This document shows positions 46,505 through 58,003 of a DNA stretch of 64,000 nt, piece by piece. Below the pieces are notes generated by a model. The model was not told the DNA's origin and made no database searches. It saw nothing but the letters and a program-made list of their open reading frames with translations. This stretch comes from Sinohyriopsis cumingii. Lineage: Eukaryota > Mollusca > Bivalvia > Unionida > Unionidae. A program made the position numbers and the translations under genes. Every line of letters begins with the position of its first letter. The stretch's first letter is position 1. Location: contig CM068825.1 in NCBI GenBank assembly GCA_028554795.2, positions 94,474,451 through 94,538,450 on the forward strand. Direction: 5' to 3'.

Positions 46505-48010
46505 TTATATAAATTAACTGACAAACTGTCTTCAAATAATATAAGATGTTTCCAAAGGATGCAGTCAAAGTGGCATTAACTGACAAATTGTCTTCAAACA
46601 ATATGAGGAGTTTCCAAAGGATGCAGTCAAAGTGGCATTAACTGATAAATTGTCTTCAAATAATATAAGAAGTTTCCAAAGGATGCAGTCAAAGTGGCAT
46701 TAACTGATAAATTGTCTTCAAACAATATGAGGAGTTTCCAAAGGATGCAGTCAAAGTGGCATTAACTGATAAATTGTCTTCAAATAATATAAGAAGTTTC
46801 CAAAGGATGCAGTCAAAGTGGCATTAACTGATAAATTGTCTTCAAACAATATAAGATGTTTCCAAAGGATGCAGTCAAAATGGCATTAACTGATAAATTG
46901 TCTTCAAACAATATGAGGAGTTTCCAAAGGATGCAGTCAAAGTGGCATTAACTGATAAATTGTCTTCAAATAATATAAGATGTTTCTAAAGGATGCAGTC
47001 AAAGTGGCATTAACTGATAAATTGTCTTCAAATAATATAAGAAGTTTCCAAAGGATGCAAAGTGGCATTAACTGATAAATTGTCTTCAAACAATATGAGG
47101 AGTTTCCAAAGGATGCAGTCAAAGTGGCATTAACTGATAAATTGTCTTCAAATAATATAAGAAGTTTCCAAAGGATGCAGTCAAAGTAGCATTAACTGAT
47201 AAATTGTCTTCAAATAATATAAGATGTTTCCAAAGGATGCAGTCAAAATGGCATTAACTGATAAATTGTCTTCAAACAATATGAGGAGTTTCCAAAGGAT
47301 GCAGTCAAAGTGGCATTAACTGATAAATTGTCTTCAAATAATATAAGATGTTTCCAAAGGATGCAGTCAAAGTGGCATTAACTGATAAATTGTCTTCAAA
47401 TAATATAAGATGTTTCCAAAGAATGCAGTCAAAGTGGTATTAATTGATAAATTGTCTTCAAACAATAGAGAAGTTTCCAAAGGATGCAGTCAAAATGGCA
47501 TTAACTGATAAATTGTCTTCAAACAATATGAGCAGTTTCCAAAGGATGCAGTCAAAGAGGCATTAACTGATAAATTGACTTCAAACAATATGAGGAGTTT
47601 CCAAAGGATTCAGTCAAAGTGGCATTAACTGATAAATTGTCTTCAAACAATATGAGGAGTTTCCAAACGATGCAGTCAAAGAGGCATTAACTGATAAATT
47701 GACTTCAAATAATATAAGATGTTTCCAAAGGATGCAGTCAAAGTGGCATTAACTGATAAATTGTCTTCAAATAATTTGAGGAGTTTCCAAAGGATGCAGT
47801 CAAAGTGACATTAACTGACAAATTGTCTTCAAACAATATGACATGTTTCCAAAGGATGCAGTCAAAGTGGCAATAACCAATAAGTTGTCTTCAAATAATA
47901 TGAGGAATTTCCAAAGGATGCAGTCAAAGTGGCAATAACTGACAAATTGTCTTCAAACAATATGAGATGTTTCCAAAGGATTCAGTCAAAGTGACATTAT
48001 CTGATAAGTT
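46505..48010. repeat. 62-bp satellite, about 24 copies
   Basis: 62-bp units 'aactgataaattgtcttcaa' + 'a(c/t)aatat(g/a)a(g/a)gaagtttcc' + 'aaaggatgcagtcaaagtgg' + 'catt'. Two variants (caatatgagg and taatataaga) tend to alternate, a higher-order pattern of about 124 bp. The same satellite occurs at 54315-54990. Confidence 0.95.
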
Positions 48011-48890
48011 GTCTTAGATAACCTGAACCATCACCATGTCCTTAAAATACTTATTTTTTTTAGACACATGACTTCTTTATCTAAACTCATTTACCCACAC
48101 AATGTCTCTAAGAGGATTTGGAAAATCAAGGTTCCAATCTAACATTTATACAACTAACATTCTACTGTGAATAATATTTATTTTTGTACTTGGGTAAAAA
48201 AATGTAATGTCAGTGCTAAAAATGGTGGATTGAGGATGGAGTCCTATTGTTTCTAAAGAAGGTTCATTGGGGATGGGGTCCTAGTGTTTCCACTTAAAGT
48301 TCATTGGGGAGACAGTCCTATTGTTTCTATTAAAGGTTTATTTGGGATAAAGTCCTACTGTTTCCACTGAAAGTTCACTGAGCATTGGGGAAACATTCCT
48401 ATTGTTTCCAATGAAGGTTAATTGGGGAGATGGTCCTGTTGTTTCCACAAGAGTTTAATGTCATTGGGGTCCTGCTGTTTCCATTGAAGGTTCATTGGGG
48501 ATGGAGTACTGTTGTTTCCACAGAATGTTCATTGGGGAAGGGGTCCTGTTGTATCCACACAAGGTTCATCATGGAGATGGTCCTGTTATTAATTCCACAG
48601 AAGGTTCATTGTTAATTGGGTTTTAACATTTGTTGCTTGTTGGAGCCATGAAACCCATGAAAATGAAAAATTAGGACTTCATAGTACATATAATGCATAT
48701 TCATTCATTTGCTACTGCACAGTAATACTTACTTTTGGGCTGCATATTTAAGTGCTTATAAGAGCTACAATTAAAATGACTGCATAATGTAAAAACAAAA
48801 GCTCTCTATACAGTTCATTATAACACAATAGCTGGGGTCTATAACTGCCAGCTACATTAAGTACTGTACCATCTATATTCGCTTATAATT
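48005..48890. repeat. Segmental duplication B, left copy (includes 37-bp minisatellite)
   Basis: From 'gataagttgtcttagataac' to 'tattcgcttataat', nearly identical to 54968-55864 in the same orientation. Within it, 48235-48615 is a minisatellite of about 37 bp with the core 'gtcctattgtttcca.tgaa' and 'ggttcattgggga', about nine to ten units. Confidence 0.93.
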
Positions 48891-48895
48891 ATATA

Positions 48896-49063
48896 CTGAT
48901 ATTTGGGACAATTGGTATACAGAACCATGGCACCAGTTGTGTGCACTAGAATTACCATAAATAGTGTATACAATTAACACCAAAAAGTGCATAACTCTGG
49001 AAAACACATCTGAGCAAGACAATGACATGATCTTTGTATATAAATCTTGTATAAATTAAATCT
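48896..49063. repeat. Direct repeat A, right copy
   Basis: Matches 46332-46504 closely. Sequence continues beyond it (to about 49270) as a further, more diverged unit of the 'cataactctgg' dispersed repeat. Confidence 0.85.
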
Positions 49064-49279
49064 GCCAAGCTTGAGGGCTCTGGGATCAGTTGTGCACATA
49101 AGAATTATAAAATATATATCATATACATTTAACGTATAAAAATAGGAATAACTCTGGAAAACATATTGGAGCAAGAAGATAAAACAACATGAGCATGTCC
49201 AAGTCAAGAATGTCTGCCATGTTTCAACACAGATCATGGAAAGACATGGGAGTAGTTTCACATACAAGAATTTAGGGAT

Positions 49280-49972
49280 GTACATAAATGTGAGTGACAA
49301 AGTCAGACAAGCCTAAACTTTATCACCCTATCATATTCATGCATAATTTTTTTAAAATTAAACATCAGTAATGGGTAATGGAATGTTCCGTATACCCTTG
49401 ACCATGCTTAACATTATTTATATTTAAAAAAATTAAGAAAAATATCAATAGAGGATAATTATATGCAATTTGATGTAATACATGACCAATAAAGATAAAC
49501 TACATGTACAAATGTTTGAATGCTGTATGTAACAAAAGTCAAATAATATGAGGAAAATGTAGTGCATTTACATGAAAAGTAACATGGAAATGAAATTAAC
49601 TGTGAAAACAGCTCCATCTATTAATAACATATCATCGAGGCATTTACTCCATACCATTACACTCACAATGACAGTTTTTTTTTACATAAAACTAACACGT
49701 TAAAGCTAGACTATTCCTTATTTCTTAAAGAAACTGCTGGACAAACAGAGAGAAAGAAATTTGATAGAGACAAGAAAATGAAATAGCTATTATAAAGATC
49801 CATATATCTTATTTGTTTCCATCAATTATTAAAAGTTAAGTTGATTTTTTATACAAGGCATAAAACACTGATTACTACTTAGACAATGAATGGCGTACAC
49901 TGCAACATCCACACTGTTTTTATCATACATATATATTGACTAAAGAATTAAAACTATCAATCTTTGCACACA
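49280..49972 (-). other. Probable 3' UTR and downstream region of the - strand gene
   Basis: No exon or repeat was recognised. A polyadenylation signal on the - strand could not be picked out with confidence. Confidence 0.25.
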
Positions 49973-50269
49973 TCAATCTTCCTCAGCTCCACCCATTTCT
50001 TCGACCTTTTTGGAGATATTTTTGTTGAATGGCATTTCAAAATCAGGGAAATCCACCTCCCAACCAAATCGTTCTCGCATGACTTCTTTTTGGCAGATTA
50101 GTTCATTTGTGGTTGGTTGTTTTGTCCAAGCTTTCTTTGGCGTGTAAGTAATGTCTTCTTGTTCATCTATACCACCAGCAAGGGCTGAGGCTGCACGGAG
50201 AATGGATCCCTTCCTTGGTCTCATTGATATATCTTCTGTGACAGGCCGATTGGTAGTGGGTACCCCAGT
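49973..50269 (-). CDS. Terminal coding exon of an unrecognised gene
   Basis: On the - strand, acceptor gtcttcatctccag|ACT leads into 98 codons ending TGA at 49973-49975. The reading begins TGVPTTNRPVTEDISMRPRK, continues GSILRAASALAGGIDEQEDI, then TYTPKKAWTKQPTTNELICQ and KEVMRERFGWEVDFPDFEMP, and ends with the acidic GGAEED. The composition is balanced and far from the AT-driven bias around it, with a basic RPRKGS segment, a Trp/Phe/Pro-rich core and an acidic C-terminus, all typical of a conserved protein tail. Phase 0 at the acceptor agrees with the exon at 61249-61294. I do not recognise the family. The open frame runs further upstream to 50428, but that part is hydrophobic, intron-like sequence. 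Confidence 0.8.
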   Translation of the reverse strand, partial: TGVPTTNRPVTEDISMRPRKGSILRAASALAGGIDEQEDITYTPKKAWTKQPTTNELICQKEVMRERFGWEVDFPDFEMPFNKNISKKVEEMGGAEED

Positions 50270-50274
50270 CTGGA

Positions 50275-51260
50275 GATGAAGACAATTGTTTGAAGAATAA
50301 TAGATATTTTTTAGACAGAAAAAAATACTATTTGATTTGCTGATAAAATCCATGGTAGCTATAAATAGGATTCCTTGATAAATAAGATAATATAATGTCA
50401 TAGAATTGCCTTTATCAAAAGACATCATACATAATACTAAAAATTACTGGTTAAAGTTAAAGAGCCAAACAATCAGGCTGCCAGGAATGCAGATAGAATT
50501 AAATAATGCAAATATATTTAAACAAAAATTAAAGAAAAGTTTCACTGACTCATAATTACCAAGATGGATTGCAAAGAATAAAAGACTGTCTTTCAAATAC
50601 AATTCAAATACAACATAAAATAAAACCTGCTACATTCATATTGATTGTCAGTCAGAAACTCATCAACTACCATAAAGCTTCTCTAGGCTGTTCATCCCAT
50701 AACAAACATGATTTTTAGGAGAAAAGCAAAACAGTATGAATAACTTATAATCTGTGTCACACTTTAAAAGTTGTCAATATTAAATCTGGCTCAGATAGGA
50801 TTTGAACTTATACAAATTTGGAATAGCCCTGGAGAACATCATTTTGGCTGCACACACTTAGAGTGTAGTAAACAGTGGGTTAAATCATGAACGTAACCCA
50901 CTTTCAAAACTGGAGAAAATTAGTCTTATGATCTCAAATAAAAAGAAAAACACGTAATAACATAACAGACCAGCATGTGTACAGTTCAAGTATGACAAAT
51001 ATTTGTACAGAAATTTCTAGTAAATGGTGTGATTGGGAAGTTGGATTTTAATATTTTTTAAGTCAAAATTCTAATAATTTTTGCTCTGGTACACATAGAA
51101 ATCATAAATAAAGCTATCTTATAAATATCTGTAAATTTGTTTATTTCTGTTGGTATCAGTTTTCATGACTTTGCAAAAATATAATTTTTGAACATACAAT
51201 GAATGATTGAATAGGACAATAGTATCCAATATGAACCTGATGTATACATACTGTATATAC
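50275..51260 (-). other. Intron of the - strand gene
   Basis: AT-rich; nothing recognised. Confidence 0.3.
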
Positions 51261-51263
51261 TCT

Positions 51264-51456
51264 CTTATAAATCAAGTCCAACACCTAAAACACAGACCCT
51301 AATATGCCAACATTGCATAATGCCACTGTGGATCAGGGTCTATGATGCATTGTTCAACTGATTAGTCCTAACATATTTCACAGACACAGATCTGCCAGTG
51401 CATATGTGCAATCAGATCTGGGTATGTGCAAGTTGCAGTTGGACTTCACTTATAAG
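51264..51456. mobile_element. Palindromic MITE, best preserved copy, 193 bp
   Basis: The left end cttataaatcaagtccaac is the inverted counterpart of the right end gttggacttcacttataag. Both halves carry 'agaccctaatatgccaacat'-type motifs matched by 'atcagggtctatgatgc' in reverse, so nearly the whole element is a loose palindrome. Copies or fragments occur at 7595, 8252, 27175, 32222, 52185 and 55857. Confidence 0.8.
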
Positions 51457-52184
51457 CAAGTAAAAATAAAGTAGTAAATGTGTGTAGAGGCAACAAATTT
51501 TAAAAAGTTCCTGTAAATAAGTGATAGAGTTAAGTAATGGTAGGTATTCATTGTCTGTAATGAACATTCCTGATTCTTTTGAGTACTAACAGACCAAATA
51601 TTAAAGAAACGTCTATTAAATTAGAAATATCATGATGCAAACCTTAATCATGTCAGTGTATGGATCAATGCCTCATGATATTTTTATCAGGGAAAACTGA
51701 CAATGATATGTCAAGTGACCATTTATAGGTCCTGCTTGCAAAATCCCTGAAACTTCTTCATGATAAACCTTTTTTTTAAAACAGCTGAATGAAATAAACA
51801 TTTTGTAGATTCAATTATATTTTATATCAGAACACTTAACATTTTGACAAGCTTACATAAGTATTTTGTAGTCCCAGGGTAACACTGTGAAGATAAATCC
51901 GATTTAAATTTACCATCTTGAATATTATAGCCTGTCTGAATCCATAATTGCTAAAATATAACCAGCCAAAAATAAAATCCAGTTTTTGAAGATAACCACA
52001 CGATTTTAAAGTTGCAAAGAAATACTTAATTGTATTTATTTTATGAGCAACATTTTAAGTAAAGAAATATATTTAACTCGATAAAATGTTCATAAGAGGG
52101 AATTTATTTATGGTCACTTACTGTCAATTGTTCCTGCACAATGTTAGGAGTATAGTATTTCCACATGTACAGTACACACTAAAG

Positions 52185-52400
52185 TGCAAGCAGTATAGAC
52201 CCTGACCTACAGTTGTATCATGCACTAGAAGGTCAGTGTCCACAATGGTAACTTAAAAATTATAAATTTAATAAACAATACAGTTGTATCATGCACCAGA
52301 AGGTCAGTGTCCACAATGGTAACTTAAAAATTATAAATTTAATAAACAATACAGCACATTTTGCTCCAGCAGATATGGGTCTATGCTGTTTGAAGATGGC
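52185..52400. mobile_element. Palindromic MITE fragment with an internal 71-bp duplication
   Basis: Contains 'tatagaccctgacctacag' and 'cagcagatatgggtctatgc'. Inside it, the 71-bp segment starting 'cagttgtatcatgcac' occurs twice in tandem (52210 and 52281), with a single t/c difference noticed. Confidence 0.65.
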
Positions 52401-52404
52401 TGTA

Positions 52405-53335
52405 TAATACATTTATGCAAATACCATATTACAGAATTGTGAGTTTTGATATGTGTTTGGTAAGCTGGTATCCGACCATGCCAGCTTGAAATCTAAAAGC
52501 AATATAATATAGAGTTAGCCGAGGTTTCATTACTTCTACAAGTTCCTAGTTACACATGAAATGGAATTTAGACTAGCATGTAAATCAACATTAATGAAAT
52601 ATGTAAGGCCCAAAAATGGAGGTCTAAAGCCTGATTGGACCTAAAATTGATCAAAACAAGAGGAAAGTCATTGTAGAATACAGCATTACATGTACTTTTT
52701 ATTTGGTTAAAATTGGCATAGAAAAACAAGCCTCCAAGTCTCTGCTGAAAACATCTAAGCAGCTGACCTTAGTTCTGAGGCTGCCACCATGAGTGTAACT
52801 AGGAATTTATGGAGCTATGGTTACCACGGTGAATACATAGACTTAACTGTGTTCAGAGTTAGATTTAAACCACACCTTGATATTTCAGCAGCTTTAGTTT
52901 TCAAAGTAGTACAAAGAATGATCCAACATTCAAAATGAGATGAGGTGAAATAATTCTGGCAGAAATAAAATGCCTGAAAATTCAGCCAAGATACGGAATT
53001 CATAGAAATACTTCTCAATGTTAAAGACTATGATATAAAACTAAATATATTATGTCCATCATTTACCATATTTTCAAAGATTTTATGTTGCAAATATTAA
53101 TTAAATTCAAAAGAATGTTATTTGAAAGTGTACTATTTAAAAGTATCTACAAAATATCCAACAATTTAAAATAATTTTAAAAAAATCAATGAATAGAATG
53201 GTTCTATAAACTACTACACTATAGCACAGGATTTTGCAACCATCATCATCATCAGCACCATCAACAATGCATTAAATAAGAGGATATTAAATCTACCTTT
53301 CATTTTATTTAACTAATGCATTGTCAAAGTGGATA
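52405..53335 (-). other. Intron of the - strand gene, nothing recognised
   Basis: No supported exon or repeat. Confidence 0.3.
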
Positions 53336-53340
53336 TAGGT

Positions 53341-53351
53341 AATATTTTTCA

Positions 53352-53386
<35 letters not shown>

Positions 53387-53397
53387 GAAAAATATTT
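53341..53397. repeat. Near-perfect palindrome around an (AAT)n/(ATT)n core
   Basis: The arm 'aatatttttcaataataata' is followed, after the centre, by 'tattattattgaaaaatatt'. The two arms are complementary over about 25 nt each with little or no loop. Confidence 0.85.
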
Positions 53398-53399
53398 GT

Positions 53400-54310
53400 T
53401 AAAAACAATCCCCCATTTGTTACTGGTGGACAATAAAAGGTAATCCCTTGGACCAAATGGATTATTAATTTAGAACATGTCCCTTTCAATCTTTTCCATG
53501 TTTGCAACCTTATCAAACATTGAGTTTTCAAATAAAGACAATCAAGAAAGTAGTCAAGCAATTATTGTGTTTCTAACCTGACTATGAATAGCATCTAATG
53601 ACCAAAGTATTGCCTTGTGGGAAAAAAGGACATACTAGCATGCATGCAGGTACCTGTCATGAACCTAAATTGTACAAATAAGGTAAACATTTTGATCCTA
53701 AAAAAAAAACTTTAAGTGCATAAATATATTTAAATTATAATTATCTGATTCTCAATTATCCAAATTGTTGGTTTATTAGAACCTATATGCCTTAGTACTT
53801 AACTCTTACTTGTGACCTTTCCATTTGGATGCTTGCAGCACTACAGTTAAGTTCCCAACATTAAGAAAATTTATAGGATTTCCTAATCACTAAGACCTGG
53901 AACATTTTTCTTTAAAATACAGTCAAATAATGAAAATACCCTGCAAACTAAGAAACTAAGTTATGTTCTCCATTTTTTGGGGGGGGGGCACATCCTGGGT
54001 ATGATATGGTGGGTCAGAATTTTTTGCCCTTCACAGAATCTCAAAGCAAGTGGAAGATACATATATACCTAAGTACAAAACTTGGACTGGCAGTTTAAAC
54101 CAAAGATCTAGCTGCTGGAGCATTGAGAAGCTCACATGAAAATAATTAGTACAATTTCACATCTTAATATTCTGCATGTACTTAAAAATGACTGTTAAAT
54201 ATAACTGTGACATTTCTTGATAATATGTGTTATTTTAAAGATTCTGTGGTATCAGAAACTTCAACATTTGATCAGCCTGGGAATCCTGCAAGAGTTTGTA
54301 ATGTCATGGG
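53400..54310 (-). other. Intron of the - strand gene, nothing recognised
   Basis: AT-rich with a G run near 53980-53989; no exon or repeat supported. Confidence 0.3.
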
Positions 54311-54314
54311 CTTG

Positions 54315-54990
54315 TACAGTTTCCAAAAGATGATGTCAATGGTCAACATTAACCGATAAGTTGTCTTCAAATAATATGAGGAGTTTCCAAAGGATGCAGT
54401 CAAAGTAGCATTAACTGATAAATTGTCTTCAAACAATATGGGAAGTTTTCAAAGGATGCAGTAAAAGTAGTATTAACTGATAAATTGTCTTCAAATAATA
54501 TGAGGAGTTTCCAAAAGATGATGTCAATGGTCAATATTAACCAATAAAATGTCTTCAAACAATATGGGAAGTTTCCAAAGGATGCAGTAAAAGTAGTATT
54601 AACTGATAAATTGTCTTTAAATAATATGAGGAGTTTCCAAAGGATGCAGTCAAAGTAGCATTAACTGATAAATTGTCTTCAAACAATATGGGAAGTCTCC
54701 AAAGGATGCAGTAAAAGTAGTATTAACTGATAAATTGTCTTCAAATAATATGAGGAGTTTCCAAAGGATGCAGTCAAAGTGGCATTAACTGATAAATTGT
54801 CTTCAAATAATATGAGATGTTTCCAAAGGATGCAGTCAAAGTGGCAATAACCAATAAGTTGTTTTCAAATAATATGAGGAGTTTCCAAAGGATGCAGTCA
54901 AAGTAGCAATAACTGACAAACTGTCTTCAAACAATATGAGATGTTTCCAAAGGATGCAGTCAAAGTGGCATTACCTGATAAGTTGTCTTA
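54315..54990. repeat. 62-bp satellite, second array, about 11 copies
   Basis: Same unit as 46505-48010, with additional variants (tatgggaagt; 'aagatgatgtcaatggtcaa'). Its last units lead straight into duplication B, as in the first array. Confidence 0.95.
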
Positions 54991-55864
54991 GATAAACTGA
55001 ACCATCACCATGTCATTAAAATACTTATTTTTTTAGACATAAGACTTCTTTATCTAAACTCACTTACCCACACAATGTCTCTAAGAGGATTTGGAAAATC
55101 AAGGTTCTAATCTAACAGTTATACAACTAACATTCTACTGTGAATAATATTTATTTTGTATTTGGGTAAACAATATGTAATGTCAGTGCTAAAAATGGTG
55201 GATTAAGGATGGAGTCCTATTGTTTCTAAAGAAGGTTCATTGGGGATGGGGTCCTAGTGTTTCCACTTAAAGTTCATTGGGGAGACAGTCCTATTGTTTC
55301 TATTAAAGGTTTATTTGGGATAAGTCCTACTGTTTCCAGTGAAAGTTCATTGAACATTGGGGAAACAGTCCTATTGTTTCCAATGAAGGTTAATTGGGGA
55401 GATGGTCCTGTTGTTTCCACAAGAGTTTAATGTCAATGGGGTCGTACTGTTTCCACTGAAGGTTCATTGGGGATGGAGTACTGTTGTTTCCACAGAATGT
55501 TCATTGGGGAAGGGGTCCTATTGTATCCACACAAGGTTCATTGGGGAGATGGTCCTGTTATTAATTCCACAGAAGGTTCATTGTTCATTGGGTTTTAACA
55601 TTTGTTGCTTGTTGTAGCCATGAAACCCATGAAAATGAAAAATTAGGACTTCATAGTACATATATATATGCATATTCATTCATTTGCTACTGCACAGTAA
55701 TACTTACTTTTGGGCTGCATATTTAAGCGCTTATAAGAGCTACAATTAAAATGACTGCATAATGTAAAAACAAAAGCTCTCTATACAGTTCATTAAAACA
55801 CAATAGCTGGGGTCTATAACTGCCAGCTACATTAAGTACTGTACCATCTATATTTGCTTATAAT
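54968..55864. repeat. Segmental duplication B, right copy
   Basis: Direct copy of 48005-48890, about 97 percent identical by eye, including the 37-bp minisatellite (55195-55580). The match breaks at 'gcttataatt', where this copy continues into a palindromic MITE. Confidence 0.93.
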
Positions 55865-55987
55865 TTGAGTCAAACTGCAAATAACAATGATCCTGATCTG
55901 CCATGACATAATGTGTCTGCTGATCAGGATCCATGCTGTTTGTGCTACTGATAACTCCTAGCAAACTGCACACAGATCTTGGTCTAT
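55857..55987. mobile_element. Palindromic MITE, partial
   Basis: Begins 'cttataatttgagtcaaact', then 'gatcctgatctgccatgaca' and 'ctgatcaggatccatgctg'. It starts at the edge of duplication B. Confidence 0.6.
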
Positions 55988-55989
55988 AT

Positions 55990-57495
55990 ATGTGTGTGTG
56001 TTGGGAATTGGGGAAGGGAGATAAACGAAATACATATAGTAATAATTTGGGGTTTTAATGTTGCCAAATAATGTTTAAGAAAGGAAATAAATATTTAATA
56101 ATAAGCATCATGTGGTTTTCCTTCAACCCATGCTGTCATACAGTTTGATAAACCAATTCAAGAAAAATGGTTTTCATATAAATTATTAATAAAATGGATG
56201 CTGAAAATGAAATAAAACTATTTAAATCTTGTTGATAATTATGTTTTTTTAATAAACTTTTCTTCATGGGATCTAAAGCAGTAGTGTATATGGAATCACT
56301 TTATAATGAAGGGTGTTATATGAAGTAGAACTGTAAACCTTGATCCTCTTCAAACTTTCCAATTCATGATGATACTCATATAGCCTAAAAGGATTTTGTT
56401 CCAGATGTTCTGTTTATCTTTGGAAACGTATCTATTGTTGGAAATCATCATCAGATTTGTTATTAGCTAGATCCTATTTTTGGAATGAAGGTCCTGAGAG
56501 ATATAAGGCTTGAATTTGCATAATACATACATACTACATATTAACAGACATGGGAAACTGCCTCCAGGGCATGTGCCAGATAAGTGATTTTAAAAGCCAC
56601 ACCCTATGCCATGTAAATTAACAGATAAAACCAGGTCACATACTGGATCAGACCTGTGGACCATATTTTGCCACCCCACTGCAATAACAGCAACATATGT
56701 CACAACTGATAATGTACAGTATTTCTCCTCCGATATGCATAGGGGATAGGGGAGCCTCACAAAAAAGGTATTCTCATAAACAGGCAATAGTATGTGCCAG
56801 GTCAAAAGTGAGTATCCACCCGTATAAGAAAAGTCAACATCCTTTTGCAAAATTTGATTTCAAACGGTCACTGCAGGAATAATAACTATTCTGCATGCTT
56901 GATTTTATGTGTGTGCACCAAGGCTAATCTTAACTGAAGTTTGAAATTGCAAATTTGTAGCAACTACAATTTTTAGACATCTCTGCTGATGTAAACAAAA
57001 TATGGCACATCATGGTGAGAAAGTAACTTGGTTGGAGGCAGATGATAACTGACTTAGTTGATAAAGATTTTTGTGGCAGAAAAAATATCTGAAATAATTG
57101 GAATGTCATGTTTTACAATTCATAATCTTCTGAAATACTTTCATAAAAAGGTGGCCAACAGAAATCAAGAAATAAGCAGGAGACCAAACATGAGAAAAAA
57201 GGGTGAAGCTTCAAAATAGACTAAATTAATTCAAATCTAGGTGTGATCACATCTGTGTTGTTCTTGACATTTGGAACACTTGGTATCAATCTTAACCAGA
57301 GGACTTATTGACACTGTAACTAAGTGATTATAAGCCATAATAAGTATAAAGAGATTATTTACCAACTAGATGTGTAAGTACTATTTTCTTTTATAATTTT
57401 GCCAGGAGATTCATCTGAAATATCAATGACATTATTTTACCACCCATGACAACAACGTAAGTGGCTGCTCACTTTTTACCAGGTACTGTATTTTA
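55990..57495 (-). other. Intron of the - strand gene, nothing firmly recognised
   Basis: The frames at 56590-56882 on both strands are open but show no motif or splice context. No gene is called. Confidence 0.3.
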
Positions 57496-57499
57496 TGCA

Positions 57500-57845
57500 A
57501 ATATGTTTAAAATTTTGTAGTACACATTAACAGTACAGTTTATCACAGTACAGTTTATGTAAGTATTTCTTATTTGATACATTGGGGGGGGGCAGTTAGA
57601 TTCTTTACAATAACAAGGGTGGACTTGTAAAGAGGAAAAGGTATCTTAATATAGTTAATTTATTTCAAATTTTGTATTATACATTAACGTTACAGTTTAT
57701 CACAGTACAGTTTATGTACAGTATTTCTACTTTAATTGATACAATGGGTGTGGGTGGGGTAGAATCTAATAAGCTCTTTACAAAAAAAGGGGGTGGACTT
57801 GTAAAGAAGCAAACATATCTTATTATAGTAAAAACTTTGTAAATG
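57500..57845. repeat. Tandem duplication of about 165 bp
   Basis: Two diverged copies share 'acagtttatcacagtacagt', 'gatacattggg'/'gatacaatggg', 'ctttacaa' and 'ggtggacttgtaaagaag'. The first has a G run near 57584. Confidence 0.75.
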
Positions 57846-58003
57846 TATGTGGTGGGATTATGATGAAGCATGACATTATCAGATAAATATATAATTGTAT
57901 TTATTCTTGTAAACAATTTATATCACTCTTCTAAATATCAGAATGAATATCATTTGTGTTGAAGTACAGAAAAGGCAATATTTTTGTATCTGAAGTCATC
58001 TGT

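Noticed and set aside
46416-47122. Short - strand open frames
   Set aside because: They are readings through the 62-bp satellite and direct repeat A, without splice or start context.
48430-48615. Open frame repeated at 55402-55617
   Set aside because: It is a translated 37-bp minisatellite; the copies have different frames and stops.
50270-50428. Extension of the terminal exon to an upstream ATG
   Set aside because: The extra residues are hydrophobic and AT-driven, and a good acceptor lies at 50270-50271, so this part is intron.
56590-56882. Open frames on both strands
   Set aside because: No splice sites, motif or strand preference; treated as chance.
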